A stretch of DNA of 64,000 bases, taken from Strigamia acuminata. Taxonomy: Eukaryota > Arthropoda > Chilopoda > Geophilomorpha > Linotaeniidae. The notes below the pieces were generated by a model. It did not search any database, was not told the DNA's origin, and saw only the letters and a program-made list of their open reading frames with translations. This document shows positions 60,857 through 64,000 of this stretch, one piece after another (the first letter of the stretch is position 1; the number at the start of each line of letters is the position of its first letter). The position numbers and the translations under genes are program-made. The stretch covers positions 57,049,369 through 57,113,368 of the forward strand of contig OX442314.1 of assembly GCA_949358305.1 (NCBI GenBank), given 5' to 3'.

Positions 60857-63226
60857 ACAAACACTAAGCATGATGCCAGAGCTAAGCCAGCCGTGCCATA
60901 AACAGGCCGACTTTGTTAGCCTGACTGATCAAACAAACAAACAAACACCACTCGAGGGGGGGGTGCAGACAATTCAACCAGCAGCCACAAATCATCAACT
61001 GCTCAATTAACACACATCAACTGAATGCCAGAGCTAAGTCAGCCGTGCCATAAACAGGCCGACTTGGTTAGTTCAGTCACTTCAGCCACTTCTGACTCTT
61101 GCTTACCTTGAAAATCTAGTCCTATCTTGTCTTTTCTTGTCCCGTCTTGTCCTATCTTGCCTTTTCTTGTCCCGTCTTGTCCTTTCTTGCCTTTTCTTGT
61201 CCTGTCTTGTCCTATCTGGTCCTATCTTGTCCTGGGATCGCTTTGTTGTAAATTTTTCAAAGTTTTTTTTGAAAATTTTGAAAATTCGGGCATAGGTTGC
61301 CCACTCCTTCAGGGTCCAAGGTTGTTGATCAACTGAAAAAATTCTGATTTGTCACTCCTTATATACCCGTGATGTGACCTTTAAGAAAATTCAATTAGAA
61401 ACCAGTTTGAACCGGTTTGGTACCTTATAACATCACGCAATTAAATATCTATTCATTTGTGAAAAAAAAAATTGAAGGGTAAGCATCATTTTTTTATGCT
61501 CCTGAAATCCATCTGTGTCCTTTCTTGTCCTAAGGTCGCTTTGTTGTAAATTTTTCCAAATTTTTTTTTTAAAAAATCAGAAATTCGGGCATAGGTTGCC
61601 CACTCCTTCAGGGTCCAAATTCGTTGATCAACTGAAAAAATTCTGATTTGTCACCCCTTATATACCCACAAAAGATCATTCTAGAAAATTCAAGTAAAAA
61701 CTAGTTTGAACCGGTTTGGAAGGAGATTCCCCGTTTTTGCAGTATATAAGGAGTGACAAATCAGAATTTTTTCAGTTGATCAACGAATTTGGACCCTGAA
61801 GGAGTGGGCAACCTATGCCCAAATTTCAAAATTTTCAAAAAAAAAACTTTGAAAAATTTTCATTTTGTCCAGGAGTCAAATTTAGGATTTTTGGTTGCCA
61901 ATTTTGTTAGCAGATGGCGCTGACACACGTCTATTCAACCACGAGTTCACTCACCTGGATTTCACTGCCTCCAGCTATCAGCCGCGCCATTCACTGAAAA
62001 AACCTGCTTTGCAAGTGACCGGCCTGTTGCGTAACCGTAGTGAGCGCCGTCTGGTGAGTTTTAGATGAATTAAAGGTATAAACAAAGCAGGAAAAAGCAG
62101 TCGGTTAACGGTATGATTCTATCCTTTCTTGTCCTTTCTTGTCTTTTCTTGTCTTTTCTTGTCCTTTCTTGTCCTTTCTTGTCCTTTCTTGTCTTTTCTT
62201 GTTTTATTGTAAATTTTACTAAGTTTTTTTTTTCAAAAAATTTTCAAAGGTTTTTTTGAAAAAAAATAAAAAATTTGGGCATAGGTACCCCACTCCGACA
62301 GAGTCCAAAGTCGTTGATCAACTGAAAAAATTCTGATTTGTCACTCCTTATATACCCACAAAACCGGAAGTGATGAGTCATCACAGAACATTCTAGAAAA
62401 TTCCAATCCAGGTCAATCCAGGAAGAAATAAGAGATAATAAAAATTCTAGAAAATTCCAATCAAGGACAATCCAGGAAGAAATAAGAGATAATAAAAATT
62501 CTAGAAAATTCCAATCAAGAACAATCCAGGAAGAAATAATAGATAATAAAAATTCACTCCTTATATACCGCAAAACGGGGAATCCCCTCCAAAACCAGTT
62601 TGAACCGGTTTGGAACCGTATGACATCACGCAATTAAATATCTTTTCACTCGTGAAAAAAAATTTGAAGAGTAAGCATCATTTTTTTATGCTCCTGAAAT
62701 CCATCTGAGTCATTGCCTGTGAGACATGTCACGTGACCGGTGAAAAACACACAACCATTTTTTTGGACCGATCCTAATGAAACTCGACCATCTGGTCAAA
62801 CCCGTATATAAACGGCCGCCATTTTGTCCATTTTGCCCTCGGGCCAAATTTGGGACTTTTAGTAGCCAATTTTGATAGTAGATGGCGCCGACACGTGTCA
62901 ACACAGAAGCTATTGCCCGAGGACATGACGAGTGACCGGTTCATACACACAACCATTTTTTTGGACCGATTGTAACGAAATTCGACCATCTGGTCAAACC
63001 CGTATATAAACGGCCGCCATTTTGTCCATTTTGCCCTCGGGCCAAATTTGGGACTTTTAGTAGCCAATTTTGATAATAGATGGCGCTGGCTAACCTAAAC
63101 CTAACCTAACCTAAACATCCTCATTCTCCCGCCCTCGAACCACTTCCTCATGCCTCTAAGTTTGAGCCAGAAATGAAGGATTGCCCATTTGGTGCCTGAT
63201 CCAGTGGAGTAAATTTTCCAACAACA
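60857..63226 (-). repeat. Polinton right terminal inverted repeat (expanded)
   Basis: 2,370 bp; the ends match the left repeat (1,184 bp). The extra about 1.2 kb (61516-62700) consists of rearranged copies of the promoter segment (near 61660, an inverted one at 61743, 62350 and 62570), a pyrimidine TCCTTTCTTG repeat (62120-62200), a 54-bp triple repeat (62390-62545) and a unique stretch (61866-62100). Confidence 0.85.
61329..61365 (-). promoter_or_regulatory. Core promoter in right terminal repeat
   Basis: Mirror of 47648-47684: TATATAAGG at 61357-61365 (minus) with the initiator 31 nt downstream, and a GTAAGC donor at 61101-61106. It points inward on the minus strand, against the plus-strand genes next to it. 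No matching acceptor was found, so its target is unknown. Confidence 0.5.
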
Positions 63227-63232
63227 GAAATG
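63227..63232. repeat. Polinton target duplication, right (GAAATG)
   Basis: Second copy of the 6-bp duplication, directly after the right terminal repeat. Confidence 0.92.
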
Positions 63233-63733
63233 CATCACTTGGTATATTGGTATATTTTTATTTTTGTAATGTTTGTATCCTGTCCAATACATCCAATTCT
63301 AACTTTACTTAAAGTGTAAACGTATAGACATCACTCAAATATGAATTCGTATTTGCCGCGAGATTTCTTTAAAGATTTGTTCTGTCTAGAGTAGCTCCCT
63401 GTTTTTCTTCTGTGAATCCCGTAGTCACAACCATTTTGAATCGAGACACGGAAACGTTCGTTCGTTCAAGTGACGACGCGAAGGCGATGATTTTACCCAA
63501 TTGAACTTCAAATGCGGCTATTTCTCACAGCATTTAACCTAAGTAATATAATTTTTGACATTTCCATTGAAATTCATGTATATTTTTTTGTTTTTTAGGC
63601 TCGGTTTGATATCTGCATGTTAGAATTTTCTTCCCATCCCACGTGACGATGCCGAATGAACTTCCAACTTCCAATTGTTCGGAGTGAAGCGTAGTAAAAT
63701 AGAATTTGAAGTATTTGAAGTAAGAATTCTGCT
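63233..63733. other. Flanking sequence, nothing recognised
   Basis: Host sequence right of the Polinton. No gene or repeat boundary could be supported. Confidence 0.35.
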
Positions 63734-63980
63734 TGTGGGGGTGTAAAATCCAACTCTCTACCTCCGCGTGGTCACCCCTGGATAAACTGATGACCTGGAA
63801 TGTCTCGGTGGAACCAGAAGAGAGCTCTGGTCATATATTTCCTTTGCTTTTTACATTTCTAGAGTTTGATATTTTTGTTTTGTAAGACTGCATTCCCATA
63901 TGAATGTGGCATTTACATTTCTTGCTACTGTAAGACCCCATTCCTCCATGAATGTGGCATTTGCATTGATAATTGAAACA
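63734..63980 (+). repeat. Dispersed element, copy 3 (CTCTCTACCTCC family)
   Basis: Begins GGGGGTGTAAAATCCAACTC as in copy 2. It has CCCCTGGATAAACTGATGAC and GAGAGCTCTGGTCA, followed by CATTCC...ATGAATGTGGCATTT hairpin-like units. It may run on past the window. Confidence 0.65.
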
Positions 63981-64000
63981 AGTTCTCTTTCCACACTGTT

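Larger units (their letters stand above)
46980..63226. mobile_element. Complete Polinton/Maverick (adintovirus-like) element
   Basis: 16,247 bp bounded by GAAATG duplications and terminal inverted repeats. The repeats are identical by eye in their outermost part (TGTTGTTGGAAAATTTACTC start). It encodes the diagnostic set: protein-primed PolB, chromodomain integrase, FtsK/HerA-type ATPase and adenain-like protease, plus capsid-type genes. Polymerase is on the plus strand at the left, the virion block on the minus strand in the centre, and the phospholipase, integrase, second protease and a small gene on the plus strand at the right. Most frames are long and open. Two A-run frame changes (polymerase, phospholipase) are the only clear breaks, so the copy is recent. 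Confidence 0.93.

Noticed and set aside
61127-61336. Frame rich in PSCPxLPFLV repeats
   Set aside because: It is the translation of a TCCTGTCTTG-type simple repeat in the terminal repeat.

Overview
The window is nuclear DNA from an animal, most likely an arthropod. The evidence is short introns (about 55-60 nt) with GT-AG borders, a TATA box plus TCAGTT initiator pair, a short TTAGG-type tract, and the families present: DEG/ENaC channel, ARMC5, a cyclin T-like gene, BEL and Gypsy retroelements, and a Polinton. A springtail or similar transposon-rich genome would fit, but the species cannot be named from this. The sequence is AT-rich and dominated by mobile DNA; only a handful of host genes can be followed.

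Left part (1-16 kb): an inverted-repeat element encloses a dense array of short hairpins (899-1303). A minus-strand DEG/ENaC channel gene follows (exons between 2408 and 5617). Its largest exon carries the pore end of one channel unit and then the start of a second unit. Its first exon is split by a 6,654-bp BEL/Pao retrotransposon (5623-12276) with two 401-bp LTRs that look identical and a 5-bp target duplication. An intact single-exon armc5-like gene lies at 13519-15840.

Middle part (16-47 kb): a cyclin T-like gene is split by retroelement debris. There are remnants of a Tnp2-like transposase, a P-element/THAP-type transposase, a tyrosine recombinase with a PHD finger (present twice), a PIF1 helicase and several Gypsy pieces. 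A gag-only LTR element (27644-31924) sits inside a multi-exon minus-strand gene and is flanked by a 110-bp duplicated piece of that gene's exon. A 492-bp palindromic hAT-type MITE is at 35872-36363. A short FCP1-N-terminus-like gene is at 45964-46539.

Right part (47-63 kb): a complete Polinton/adintovirus-like element (46980-63226) with terminal inverted repeats and a 6-bp target duplication. It encodes a protein-primed DNA polymerase, a chromodomain integrase, a packaging ATPase, two adenain-like proteases, a capsid-like protein, a penton-like protein, a pX-like core peptide, a coiled-coil fibre-like protein and a zinc-ribbon/phospholipase A2 protein. Replication and integration genes lie at the two ends on the plus strand; the virion block lies in the centre on the minus strand. 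Two features stand out: an oligo-A run just before almost every start codon, and two genes (polymerase and phospholipase) whose halves are joined only by a -1 shift on an internal A run. The terminal repeats carry an inward-facing TATA/initiator promoter. On the left this leads through a spliced leader into the polymerase gene; on the right the promoter segment is multiplied.
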